From Clostridia bacterium (lineage in GTDB: Bacteria > Bacillota > Clostridia > Lutisporales > Lutisporaceae): 64,000 bases of DNA. Made by a program: the position numbers and the translations under genes. Below the pieces are notes generated by a model, which made no database searches, was not told the origin of the DNA, and worked only from the letters and a program-made list of their open reading frames with translations. This document shows, piece by piece, positions 46,672-54,918 of this stretch; position 1 is the first letter of the stretch; every line of letters begins with the position of its first letter. Location of the stretch: the NCBI GenBank assembly GCA_035628995.1, contig DASPIR010000033.1, positions 204,772-268,771 on the forward strand, read 5' to 3'.

Positions 46672-48129
46672 TCATACATTTTGATTATTAGCTAAAACTT
46701 TTACACCAACGTCTTTTTTCTTAAAAAACTTTTCCTGAACTTCAATTGGTGGTGGAGGAGTCACCAGACTTACAACAACTAAGGCTAGAGTTGATGTGAA
46801 TATTGACGGCAAAATTGGGAACCATCCGAATGGTTTGCCCAGAATATACCATATTACAGCCGTAGCCAATCCTACTATCATACCGGCCATAGCCCCTTGT
46901 GAATTAGCACGTTTCCAAGCAAATCCTATAAGTACAATCATGGCTAGCATAGAGCCCATAAATCCAACGGCATTTGCTTGTATCCACATAATTGTTGAAT
47001 TCGTCATAATTGTAAATACTACTGCTATTACGCCTACTGCGACTGTTGCTAATCTTGAAATCTTTAGAATTTGCTCCGAGCTTGCATCCTTCTTTAGTAC
47101 CTTCGTATAAATATCATTTACAAATGTTGTACTACCAAGAAGAAGTACTGAGTCAGCTGTAGATATTGATGCTGCAAGTAATCCAGCCATTACTACAGCT
47201 CCGAACCAAGGATTCATAAGTTCCTTTACAATAAAAGGTGTCACTGAGTCAGGCTTCGGTATTCCTGGAAATAATATAATCGCAGAAAGTGCTATTAACA
47301 TTATCGGTAAATATAAAGCTAATAACAATATACCACAATAACCCTGGCTTTTTTCTGCTGTCTCAACATCTTTAGCAGAATTAAAACGGGTAATAAATTG
47401 AGGAGCACCAAAATTACCTATACCCCATGTAGCTATCCATGAAAGTATTACTCCTAAAGGCAATGCGCCTCCAGCAAATGGATCTAATGCGGCAGGCCTA
47501 GTCTGAGCTAGGGTTTGGTGTATCTCAGCTATACCTCCAGCTGCTCCAACTGCTTTTGGAAGAAGGGCATATACACCAACAAAAATAATTACAGTGCAGA
47601 AAGTATCTGTCCATGCAACTGATTCCATACCTCCCATTACGGTGAAGAGTATAAAAATAGCTGCTAAGGCAATAATTGCCAATGTTCTGTCTATACCTAA
47701 TGTAGTTGTTATAATTGCTGCACTACCGGCTAACTGTGCAGAGGTGAAAAATATCATAGCAAAGAAAATTACAATAGCAGCTATTATGCCATGAATTCTT
47801 CCGTATCTTTCTTCTATATAGTCGGATAATGTAACCTTTCCAAAACTCCTGATTTTTCTGGCAAACCAGAAGGCAGATATTACTCCTGTCAGTGCAGTTC
47901 CTGCCCAGTTCCACCATCCGCCCCATCCCATATTATAGTAATATCCAAGATAACCTACAACGGATACAGAACTGATAATTGTAGCGAAATATGTTCCTGT
48001 AAGCGGTATTACTCCTAAACTTTGTCCCGCTACCATCCAGTCTTTTTCGTTCTTAATCTTTCTAGATACGTACATACCTATAAGCAATAATGCAAGCAAA
48101 AAAACTGATATAACTATTGCATATTCCAT
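46672..48129 (-). CDS. Sodium:solute symporter (SSS family)
   Basis: 485-residue membrane transporter with about 13 helices. The family core is visible at GWGGWWNWAGTALTGVISAF, TVMGGMESVAWTDTFCTVII and the Na-site helix LLAASISTADSVLLLGSTTF. In this operon it probably imports the hydantoin, allantoin or related ureide degraded by its neighbours. A 31-residue membrane peptide gene lies 19 nt upstream. Confidence 0.93.
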   Translation of the reverse strand: MEYAIVISVFLLALLLIGMYVSRKIKNEKDWMVAGQSLGVIPLTGTYFATIISSVSVVGYLGYYYNMGWGGWWNWAGTALTGVISAFWFARKIRSFGKVTLSDYIEERYGRIHGIIAAIVIFFAMIFFTSAQLAGSAAIITTTLGIDRTLAIIALAAIFILFTVMGGMESVAWTDTFCTVIIFVGVYALLPKAVGAAGGIAEIHQTLAQTRPAALDPFAGGALPLGVILSWIATWGIGNFGAPQFITRFNSAKDVETAEKSQGYCGILLLALYLPIMLIALSAIILFPGIPKPDSVTPFIVKELMNPWFGAVVMAGLLAASISTADSVLLLGSTTFVNDIYTKVLKKDASSEQILKISRLATVAVGVIAVVFTIMTNSTIMWIQANAVGFMGSMLAMIVLIGFAWKRANSQGAMAGMIVGLATAVIWYILGKPFGWFPILPSIFTSTLALVVVSLVTPPPPIEVQEKFFKKKDVGVKVLANNQNV

Positions 48130-48148
48130 TATAAATCCTCCTCATAAT

Positions 48149-48244
48149 TTATTTTTTATGATATTTTATCGTACAATATATAAATGGAGTTACACATAGA
48201 ATTCCAAATATCACCCACATGACTATTAAGCTTCCAGGTATCAT
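48149..48244 (-). CDS. 31-residue symporter small accessory membrane protein
   Basis: Reads MIPGSLIVMWVIFGILCVTP then FIYCTIKYHKK, a single membrane helix with a basic tail, preceded by a good AAGGAGTGATAATCC ribosome region. It ends 19 nt before the symporter start. Small one-helix partners are known next to SSS and NSS transporters, so a role in assembling or stabilising the symporter is inferred. Confidence 0.7.
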   Translation of the reverse strand: MIPGSLIVMWVIFGILCVTPFIYCTIKYHKK

Positions 48245-48269
48245 GGATTATCACTCCTTCTTTAATTTT

Positions 48270-49655
48270 TTAAACATTTTTTACCGGTTTGACCCACTTT
48301 CCATAGCCTGATTCAACCTTTATTTCTCCTGCATCATAAACCAACTTGCCTCTTACCAGAGTTTTCATAATCTTGCCGCATACTTGTTTTCCATCGTATA
48401 CCATACCAATATCCTTTGCTTTGGTAAGCCAATGATTGTGATTAAGAACAAAGGTTTTTTCCAAATCCACTAGAGCAAAATCGGCATCTGCGCCTATCTT
48501 TATTGCACCCTTCTTCGGATATAAACCGAATATTTTACTTGGATTTGTGCTTAATAGGTCTACTGCTCTGCTAAGACTAATTTTCCCTTCCTTAACTGCA
48601 GTCATCATAAGTGGTAGTCTTGATTCTATTCCAGGGAAGCCTGACGGTGCTACAAATATATCTTCCTTATTCCTTTCTTTTTCTTCCACAGTAAATGGTG
48701 AATGATCACTGCCGATAGTGTCTATAGATCCATCCATAACAAATTCCCACATTCCATCAGCTTCTTCTTTTGAACGTAAAGGTGGATTGCATTTTGCATA
48801 GGAACCATATTTTACAAGACTTTCTTCATTCAGATACAGGTAATGAGGACAGGTTTCAATATATATCTTTTGTCCGGCTTCCCTTGCTTTTTTAGCTACC
48901 CTTACCGCTTCAGGCGTTGAAATATGAACAAGATAAAGTATAACCCCTGTTTCTTTACTGAACCTTAGTAATCTTTCAACAGATAATACTTCAGTTATTG
49001 AGGGTCTTGATTTTGCGTGATCTATGCCTGTTGTTTTTCCATTTGCCCTGAATTCCTTAATTAACCCGGAAATCAAATCGTTATCTTCAGCATGTGCAGA
49101 CATTGGAAGTCCTGTTTCTTTTACCTCATTAAATCCTTTATACAGCTCATAATTGTCCTTCATTGTAAGACCTACAAACTCTTTATCTCTTCCTTCGGGA
49201 GCTGCATGAAGGAAAGTTTTATACCCTACTATACCGGCAGTTGCAACTTCTCTGATATACATTATTTTTTCTCCGCCTGCTGCACCTAAAAAAGCTACAT
49301 CTACAACTGACTGTTCTTCAGCAGACTTAACTCTGGATAAAAGTATTTCCGATGAATATTGAGGTGGCATTGAAATTGGATGCTCAATAATTGTAGTTAC
49401 ACCACCTGCTGCAGCTGCTCGTGTCTCAGTTTCAAATGTACCGCGCTCAGGATGACTTGGATATCTAACGTGGACATGCGGATCTACCCCTCCAGGAAGT
49501 AAATACTTTCCTTCTGCATCAATAACTTCCTTAGCATCCATACTGCCTGAAAGTAAGCCAATGGATACTATTTTACCATCGTCAACTGCGACATCTCCAA
49601 AAAAAACTCCATCTTCTGTAACAACATTTGCATTTTTGATAATAAGTTCAATCAT
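48270..49655 (-). CDS. Hydantoinase/allantoinase-type cyclic amidohydrolase
   Basis: 461-residue amidohydrolase opening a cyclic ureide ring. Binuclear metal site: DPHVHVR (His60, His62), a probable carbamylated Lys146 in GIVGYKTFLH, His188 (SAHAED), His244 (LVHIS) and Asp317 (GSDHSPF). The surroundings resemble allantoinases and dihydropyrimidinases about equally. It lies 1 nt after the IclR gene, and the next step enzyme (M20 amidohydrolase) is in the same operon. Confidence 0.9.
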   Translation of the reverse strand: MIELIIKNANVVTEDGVFFGDVAVDDGKIVSIGLLSGSMDAKEVIDAEGKYLLPGGVDPHVHVRYPSHPERGTFETETRAAAAGGVTTIIEHPISMPPQYSSEILLSRVKSAEEQSVVDVAFLGAAGGEKIMYIREVATAGIVGYKTFLHAAPEGRDKEFVGLTMKDNYELYKGFNEVKETGLPMSAHAEDNDLISGLIKEFRANGKTTGIDHAKSRPSITEVLSVERLLRFSKETGVILYLVHISTPEAVRVAKKAREAGQKIYIETCPHYLYLNEESLVKYGSYAKCNPPLRSKEEADGMWEFVMDGSIDTIGSDHSPFTVEEKERNKEDIFVAPSGFPGIESRLPLMMTAVKEGKISLSRAVDLLSTNPSKIFGLYPKKGAIKIGADADFALVDLEKTFVLNHNHWLTKAKDIGMVYDGKQVCGKIMKTLVRGKLVYDAGEIKVESGYGKWVKPVKNV

Positions 49656-49656
49656 A

Positions 49657-50430
49657 CTAATCTCTCCTTTTGCAATTTTTTAGCTTGTCCGATATTTCTC
49701 TCGCAGTTTCCACAACTATAGGTACTAGTTCGTCAAATCTACCATCAAAATCATATTTCGGACCTGCAATACTTAAACCGGCAACCAATCCTCCTTTCTC
49801 ATCAAATATCGGTGCTCCAATTGCCGAAGCACCTGGGTCTATTTCTTCCACGCTTGTTGCATATCCCTTCTTTCTTATATCATCCAATTCTTTTTCTAAA
49901 GCTATTGGATCTATAATAGTATTAGGTGTAAACTTTGATAATGGTCCTTCACTGATATCCTTTTTTATATTTTCAGGTAAATATGCAAGTATCATTTTAC
50001 CTGTGGCACCAGCATGAAGTGGGATTGGCTTGCCTATTGAGGAAACAAGCTTTATTGTACTATCTGATTCTAATTTGTTAATACATCTTCCCCCAAGCTT
50101 TTTATCATAAACGGTTAGTATTGCGGTTTGTCTAGTAGCCTTTACCAAATTTTCCATATACCCACTGCTTTGTTTTACCAGTTCTAAGTCAAGTCTCCAC
50201 CTATTTGCATAATTCAGCATTTTTAACCCTATACGATACTTTTTAGTATCTTCGCTTTGGCAAACCCAACCTTCTTCTTCTAATGAAGAAAGTATTCTGC
50301 CAACCGTACTTTTGGGAATATCACATAATCTTGATAATTCTCTTACTCCCAGATCTTCCTCTGTATTCAGAAGAATGTCCATGATTCCGGATATTTTCTT
50401 AATAATTTCTATTGAAGTGTTAGATGCCAT
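49657..50430 (-). CDS. IclR-family transcriptional regulator
   Basis: 257 residues: N-terminal winged helix (about 5-70; DLGVRELSRLCDIPKSTVGR) and a C-terminal effector domain with LHAGATGKMILAYLP and SVEEIDPGASAIGAPIFDEK. First gene of the operon with the hydantoinase, small protein, symporter and amidohydrolase. Its own promoter region holds two copies of a GGACA-NN-TGTCC palindrome, the likely operators. Confidence 0.93.
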   Translation of the reverse strand: MASNTSIEIIKKISGIMDILLNTEEDLGVRELSRLCDIPKSTVGRILSSLEEEGWVCQSEDTKKYRIGLKMLNYANRWRLDLELVKQSSGYMENLVKATRQTAILTVYDKKLGGRCINKLESDSTIKLVSSIGKPIPLHAGATGKMILAYLPENIKKDISEGPLSKFTPNTIIDPIALEKELDDIRKKGYATSVEEIDPGASAIGAPIFDEKGGLVAGLSIAGPKYDFDGRFDELVPIVVETAREISDKLKNCKRRD

Positions 50431-50449
50431 TATTTCACCCTCCTAATTT

Positions 50450-50465
50450 TGGGACAGCTGTCCCA
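50450..50465. promoter_or_regulatory. Palindromic operator 1 of the IclR operon
   Basis: Perfect 16-bp palindrome TGGGACAGCTGTCCCA, located just upstream of the IclR ribosome site. A bound protein here would block transcription. Confidence 0.7.
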
Positions 50466-50617
50466 TTTTTATGTTGTATTAATTCCATTTAGTTTTCAAA
50501 ACTCCTTCATCGAAACAAAAATAAAACGAATTTTTGTCTACATAATAGAAATATTGAAAGCCTATATGAAATATCGTGAAATAATAGCCTTTTACAAAGA
50601 TTGTGTCCCGCTACGAT

Positions 50618-50629
50618 GGACATCTGTCC
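50618..50629. promoter_or_regulatory. Palindromic operator 2 of the IclR operon
   Basis: GGACATCTGTCC shares the GGACA-NN-TGTCC pattern with operator 1, about 165 bp upstream. Two spaced sites fit binding by IclR tetramers. Confidence 0.55.
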
Positions 50630-50675
50630 CTCATCTGCATAATTAAATTCTACATTCCTCGACAAAATCCTTCTT

Positions 50676-50885
50676 TTATTTTAAATATTCTAAATATTTC
50701 TTTTTGTATGATAATTCTGCAAACAAATGGTTTAATATTGTTCTGCTAAAGTATTCCAATTGTAAATGGTTAAATATTTCCTCCAACTCAGAGGATATCC
50801 CTTGGACTTCCGAGTTAAGTCTTATCGAGTTACAATACTGTTTAAGAAAGTATGCTTTGGGAAAACCTATATCGCAATTCCGCAC
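50676..50885 (-). pseudogene. Unidentified open fragment (69 codons from ATG)
   Basis: Reads MRNCDIGFPKAYFLKQYCNS, then SELEEIFNHLQLEYFSRTIL and a lysine-rich end. The frame stays open about 13 codons further upstream, then meets TAG; no ribosome site was seen. Composition is protein-like with helical segments, so it may be the C-terminal piece of a lost gene. I do not recognise the family. Chance remains possible. Confidence 0.35.
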
Positions 50886-50965
50886 GTCAAGCAGATTTAC
50901 AGGAAAATGATTGGGATAATGCTGCTATCGTGAACTTTGCTTCATAATTGCGATATAGGTTTTCC
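50860..50965. repeat. 20-bp perfect inverted repeat around a 66-nt segment
   Basis: GGAAAACCTATATCGCAATT and its exact complement flank 66 nt; similarity of the arms continues outward after a 5-nt bulge (GTATG / CATAC). It lies 10 nt after the racemase stop, so it may end that transcript, but the loop is unusually large. It could also be the ends of a small mobile or invertible segment. Confidence 0.6.
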
Positions 50966-50974
50966 ATACTTCTT

Positions 50975-51607
50975 TTAGTCCTTATACTTTTTATATGCCA
51001 CTAAACCTGATGCTAAAATCAAAGCGCACGCAATGCCATCAAGCACTGGTACTTTTAGCTGTTTCTCAATGTACTTATCCGCATTTGCATAGTTTGCACA
51101 ACCTAAAACTATAACGTCTACATCAGCTTCCTCCACTGCTCTTTTCGATGCTTCCAATAAATCCTCTTCATTACTACTCTTTGGTACCTTTATTGTTTTA
51201 AGTAAATCATTGCAGTGATATTTCCTTGCTAAGGCTAATTTCTTTGAAATAGACTTTTTTGATGGAGAAATTACAGCAAAGCTATTTCCCATCATTGATG
51301 CAAATTTCATGGAGGCTTCAGCGATTCCAACTACTGGTTTATCCGTTATTTCTCTTAGTACATCTAAATTGGGATCCGAATGACATGCTACAATAAACGC
51401 ATCATACTTATCCCCACTATTTCTAACAATATCAATCATTTCCGGAGTGGATTTTACATAATCCTCATAAGAAGATACCAGTTTTGGTGCATTTTTTACA
51501 TTTACGCAGTCAACTTCATAAGCTCCATTCACAAAAGCATCTGCTTTTTTTTGCATTATTATATTCGTTCCTAAATCGCTGTTTGGGTTAATAATTAAAA
51601 TTCTCAT
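50975..51607 (-). CDS. Asp/Glu/hydantoin racemase-family protein
   Basis: 210 residues, two-domain cofactor-independent racemase. Starts MRILIINPNSDLGTN; catalytic cysteines are expected at Cys75 (VACHSDPNL) and Cys170 (VLGCANYAN). Next to the hydantoinase operon this suggests hydantoin or allantoin racemase, which would feed both enantiomers into ring opening. It follows the YfcC-type carrier by 76 nt and not the IclR operon, so it may be controlled separately. Confidence 0.87.
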   Translation of the reverse strand: MRILIINPNSDLGTNIIMQKKADAFVNGAYEVDCVNVKNAPKLVSSYEDYVKSTPEMIDIVRNSGDKYDAFIVACHSDPNLDVLREITDKPVVGIAEASMKFASMMGNSFAVISPSKKSISKKLALARKYHCNDLLKTIKVPKSSNEEDLLEASKRAVEEADVDVIVLGCANYANADKYIEKQLKVPVLDGIACALILASGLVAYKKYKD

Positions 51608-51683
51608 GTTTAACTTCTTCCTTTCACAAACAATACCAGAAATAGTATCCAGTTAATAAATAGAGCTTAAAGTCAGTTTCTAT

Positions 51684-53129
51684 TTAGAATGGCCCTAAAT
51701 TTATAGCTTGTGCCACACCAAGAAGTATCATATGCGTTACAATAAGAATTCCTGCCAATGGTAAAAAGAATTTATACCACTTGCCAAACGGTATTTTAGC
51801 TATAGCGCAAAATATTAGAGTTTGGTTGGTAGGCCAAAATAGATTTGAAACTCCATCACCGAAGTTGAATGCCAATACCGCTACCTGTCTGTTAACTCCA
51901 ACCAAATCAGATAAGGGCGTCATTAAAGGCATAATAGTTGCTGCTTGTCCGCTTCCTGATGAAATGAAAAAGTTTATTATTGTTTGCACAATCAACATTC
52001 CTTGAGCAGTTAGCGCACTAGGTAGTTTTTGCAAAGGCTGAGAAATACTATAAATAATTGTATCTGTAATGTTTCCTGCATTCATCACTAATAGTATTGA
52101 TCTTGCCACGCCAACAACAAAAGCTCCAAAAACCATTCCAGCACAGGCTTCAACAAAGATATCTGCTATTTTACTCGGTCTCCAACCTGCGATTAAGCCA
52201 TTTATTACACCCATTACTAAGAAAAGAGTTGCAAATTCGCTTATATACCATTTAAGTTTCAAAGCACCTACTGCCAGCATAACCATTGTGAATATGAAAC
52301 CAGACATTATTATTTTATTACGAATATTAAACGGTGCATTCATCAGGTCATCCTTAGATATGGCTAAATCACCAAAATTCATACCATAAACAAGACTCTC
52401 TTTGGGATTTGCTTTTATCCTTTTGGCATATCTCATGGTAAACCAGATACCAACACTGATTGTAATAATAAACGCAAATATTCTGAACCCTAGTCCCGAA
52501 AATAGTGGCAGTTCAGCGATGGTCTGCGCTAATCCAAGTGTAAACGGATTTATTGTTGGTGTTGAGTATCCTAGAAGTACAGCCATTTCAACCATACACA
52601 AACCTACAATGGCATCATATCCAAGAGCTATAGCTATCCCTACGAATACCGGTATCAACCCATAAGTTGCTTCAAATGATCCACATGTAGTACCAAGTAC
52701 GCCGAAGAATATCATAAAAATAGGAATTACCAATTCGACCCTGTCTTTTGTTACTTCTATCAACTTCCTTATTGCTCCATTCATAGATCCTGATTTCAGA
52801 ACAGTAAAAATATAAAAATAAGCAAAGAAGATAAAAAATATCAAATATGCTGCTTCAACAAAGCCTGCATGTATGCTTTTTACAAACGTACCTATCTGAA
52901 CTGGAGTCTGAGCAATTTGATGGTAACTACCAGGTAAAACTAATGTTTTCTTTGTAACTGCATCTACTACCCTGTCGAAGGAACCAGCCGGTACTATGTA
53001 AGACAGTAATGCAACAAATAAAGCTAATGATAGCAGTATTACATACGCATGAGGAAATTCAAATAATTTCTTTTTTGTTTCGTTTACATTATTTATTATT
53101 ACAGTTTCGTTATTTTTTGTTTGTGACAA
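51684..53129 (-). CDS. YfcC/DcuC-type anaerobic carrier
   Basis: 481-residue membrane protein with about 12 helices, of the YfcC group related to C4-dicarboxylate carriers. Conserved stretches include LLSYIVPAGSFDRVVD, the helix-loop FFISSGSGQAATIMPLMTPL and NFGDGVSNLFWPTNQTL. It begins with TTG 7-8 nt after GGGAGG. Substrate unknown; amino acids, dicarboxylates or ureides are possible. The 367-nt gap upstream has a weak CAGTTTTT stem at 53423-53440 and no gene that I can support. Confidence 0.88.
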   Translation of the reverse strand: MSQTKNNETVIINNVNETKKKLFEFPHAYVILLSLALFVALLSYIVPAGSFDRVVDAVTKKTLVLPGSYHQIAQTPVQIGTFVKSIHAGFVEAAYLIFFIFFAYFYIFTVLKSGSMNGAIRKLIEVTKDRVELVIPIFMIFFGVLGTTCGSFEATYGLIPVFVGIAIALGYDAIVGLCMVEMAVLLGYSTPTINPFTLGLAQTIAELPLFSGLGFRIFAFIITISVGIWFTMRYAKRIKANPKESLVYGMNFGDLAISKDDLMNAPFNIRNKIIMSGFIFTMVMLAVGALKLKWYISEFATLFLVMGVINGLIAGWRPSKIADIFVEACAGMVFGAFVVGVARSILLVMNAGNITDTIIYSISQPLQKLPSALTAQGMLIVQTIINFFISSGSGQAATIMPLMTPLSDLVGVNRQVAVLAFNFGDGVSNLFWPTNQTLIFCAIAKIPFGKWYKFFLPLAGILIVTHMILLGVAQAINLGPF

Positions 53130-53496
53130 TTTATGTTCCTCCCTTACTTATAATCATTATCCTGTTTCTACTGTTGATTCCATATCTGTCCATAAAAGGA
53201 ATAACATTAGTTTTCCTAACTCAACTCCTTTCTTTAAAAAATCCTGATTTATGAAGTTTAAATATCCACCTCCCTAATAGGTTATGCCGCTTGGATTTGC
53301 TATACATAGACACACAACAAATGATCTTAATAGTAGCATAACCTTTTTTAAGCACAAGGCCATATTTTAACAGCTAAAAACTAAACTCGGGGTTACTACT
53401 TCAAATTCAACTACATTCTTATCAGTTTTTCAAAAAACTGAGTTATGTAAGACTCTCAACTGTTAAGGTTCATAAGAAGCGATAGTTCTATAGCTT

Positions 53497-54660
53497 TTAG
53501 AATATTTTGCTCAACCTTTCGACGGCCTTCTCAAGGTTTTCCATCTCTGTTGCAAAGGACATCCTTATGCACTTGTCTCCACCTGCTCCGAATGCGCTTC
53601 CGGGAGTTGCGGCTACCTTTGCATTTTCAATTATATAACTGCACAGTTCAATGGAATCCATACCCTTGTAGTCTATATTGGGAAAGACATAAAAAGCACC
53701 TTGGGGATATCTGCATTCCACACCATGTATCTCATTGAGGACTTTTACAAAGAAATCCCTTCTTCTACTGTATTCCTCGGTCATATCCATGACTTCCTTC
53801 TCACATGAAAATGCATGTACTGCTGCCTGCTGTATAAAAGAACCTGCACAGGTCAGAGTATGCTGCTGAACTTTTAAAACTTCCTTGATAAGTTCAGGAT
53901 GTGCTGCAAGATACCCAAGTCTCCATCCGGTCATAGCAAACGCCTTGGAGAATCCGTTTACTGTTATAACCTTGTCCTTTATCTTGCTAAAGCTTCCGGG
54001 ACTTATATGCTTATTACTGTCAAATATGATTTTCTCATATATTTCGTCCGAAATCAGGAGAATGTCATGCCTTTGTATAAAGCTTACTATCGCACTCATC
54101 TCATCCCTTGAGACAACTCTTCCTGTTGGATTATTAGGCGAATTCAGAATCAGTGCTTTTGTTTTAGGTGTAACATATTTCAAAAGACTTTCTTCAGTTA
54201 TTGCAAAATTTGACTTGTAATTCAGAGGAACCGGTACCGGAACGCCTCCTGACATTTCTATAAGGGGCTTGTAGGATACCCAGCTTGGATCAAATACCAG
54301 AACTTCATCTCCTATGTTAATGAATGTGAATAAAGCCAGAAACAGTGCATATTTTGCGCTTGCTGTTACTATTATCCCATTCTCATAGTCAATCTCAATA
54401 TTATTCTCGCTATACAGCTTTTCGGCTATCTTTTTTCTTAAGTCAATAATCCCCTTGCTGTCCACATAATGCGTATAACCGATATTAATACTTTTTACAG
54501 CCTCATCGACTACCTTCCTTGGAGTATCAAAATCAGGCTCTCCCCCGGCTAGATTTATAATGTCAAAACCCGCCTGCCTGAGCTTTCTCGCTTTGTCGGA
54601 TATTGAAACAGTTGCTGACGGCTGCAGGTTCAGTACTTTTGAGCTTACAAAATTTTTCAT
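53497..54660 (-). CDS. Class I/II PLP-dependent aminotransferase
   Basis: About 387-residue fold-type I aminotransferase. NSPNNPTG at 173-180, SDEIYEK at 204-210 and the PLP lysine Lys239 in NGFSKAFAMTGWRLGYL are visible; the AspB/PatA group is the best fit. It is downstream of the sigma-54 activator and carries a -24/-12 promoter, so it may be controlled by it. Of three possible starts I preferred the ATG 6 nt after AAAAGGTG. A 13-codon copy of its start occurs at 45036-45077. Confidence 0.92.
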   Translation of the reverse strand: MKNFVSSKVLNLQPSATVSISDKARKLRQAGFDIINLAGGEPDFDTPRKVVDEAVKSINIGYTHYVDSKGIIDLRKKIAEKLYSENNIEIDYENGIIVTASAKYALFLALFTFINIGDEVLVFDPSWVSYKPLIEMSGGVPVPVPLNYKSNFAITEESLLKYVTPKTKALILNSPNNPTGRVVSRDEMSAIVSFIQRHDILLISDEIYEKIIFDSNKHISPGSFSKIKDKVITVNGFSKAFAMTGWRLGYLAAHPELIKEVLKVQQHTLTCAGSFIQQAAVHAFSCEKEVMDMTEEYSRRRDFFVKVLNEIHGVECRYPQGAFYVFPNIDYKGMDSIELCSYIIENAKVAATPGSAFGAGGDKCIRMSFATEMENLEKAVERLSKIF

Positions 54661-54799
54661 ATTCATCACCTTTTCAATAATTTTAATATTAAGGCCTTTA
54701 AATGTATCATCAATCTTTCTTTTTATTTGGCCTCTTAATCAGGTCTTTCAAAGACTTCCTTAATGCAAGTCATGACCCATCTATCCATTTAATTTATAT

Positions 54800-54816
54800 A
54801 GCAAGAGTCATACCAA
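54800..54816 (-). promoter_or_regulatory. Sigma-54 type promoter of the aminotransferase
   Basis: TTGGTATGACTCTTGCT on the minus strand with exact GG-10-GC spacing, about 140 nt upstream of the gene. Confidence 0.6.
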
Positions 54817-54861
54817 ATTTTCTGTTGTATTTAGCTCTTGTAAAATCAGAGATGTAAAATG

Positions 54862-54907
54862 AAAAATCCTGCTATATATCTCATTATGAGATATATAGCA
54901 GGATTTT
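54862..54907. terminator. Long palindromic terminator after the sigma-54 activator
   Basis: AATCCTGCTATATATCTCA arms with T runs on both ends. It follows the activator stop by 12 nt. The same structure is duplicated at 45164-45210. Confidence 0.85.
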
Positions 54908-54918
54908 TTCTCTCAAAA

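Noticed and set aside
53130..53290. Small minus-strand frame ending LMLFLLWTDMESTVETG before the YfcC-type gene
   Set aside because: No start codon with a ribosome site in frame and no recognisable family; treated as leader sequence.
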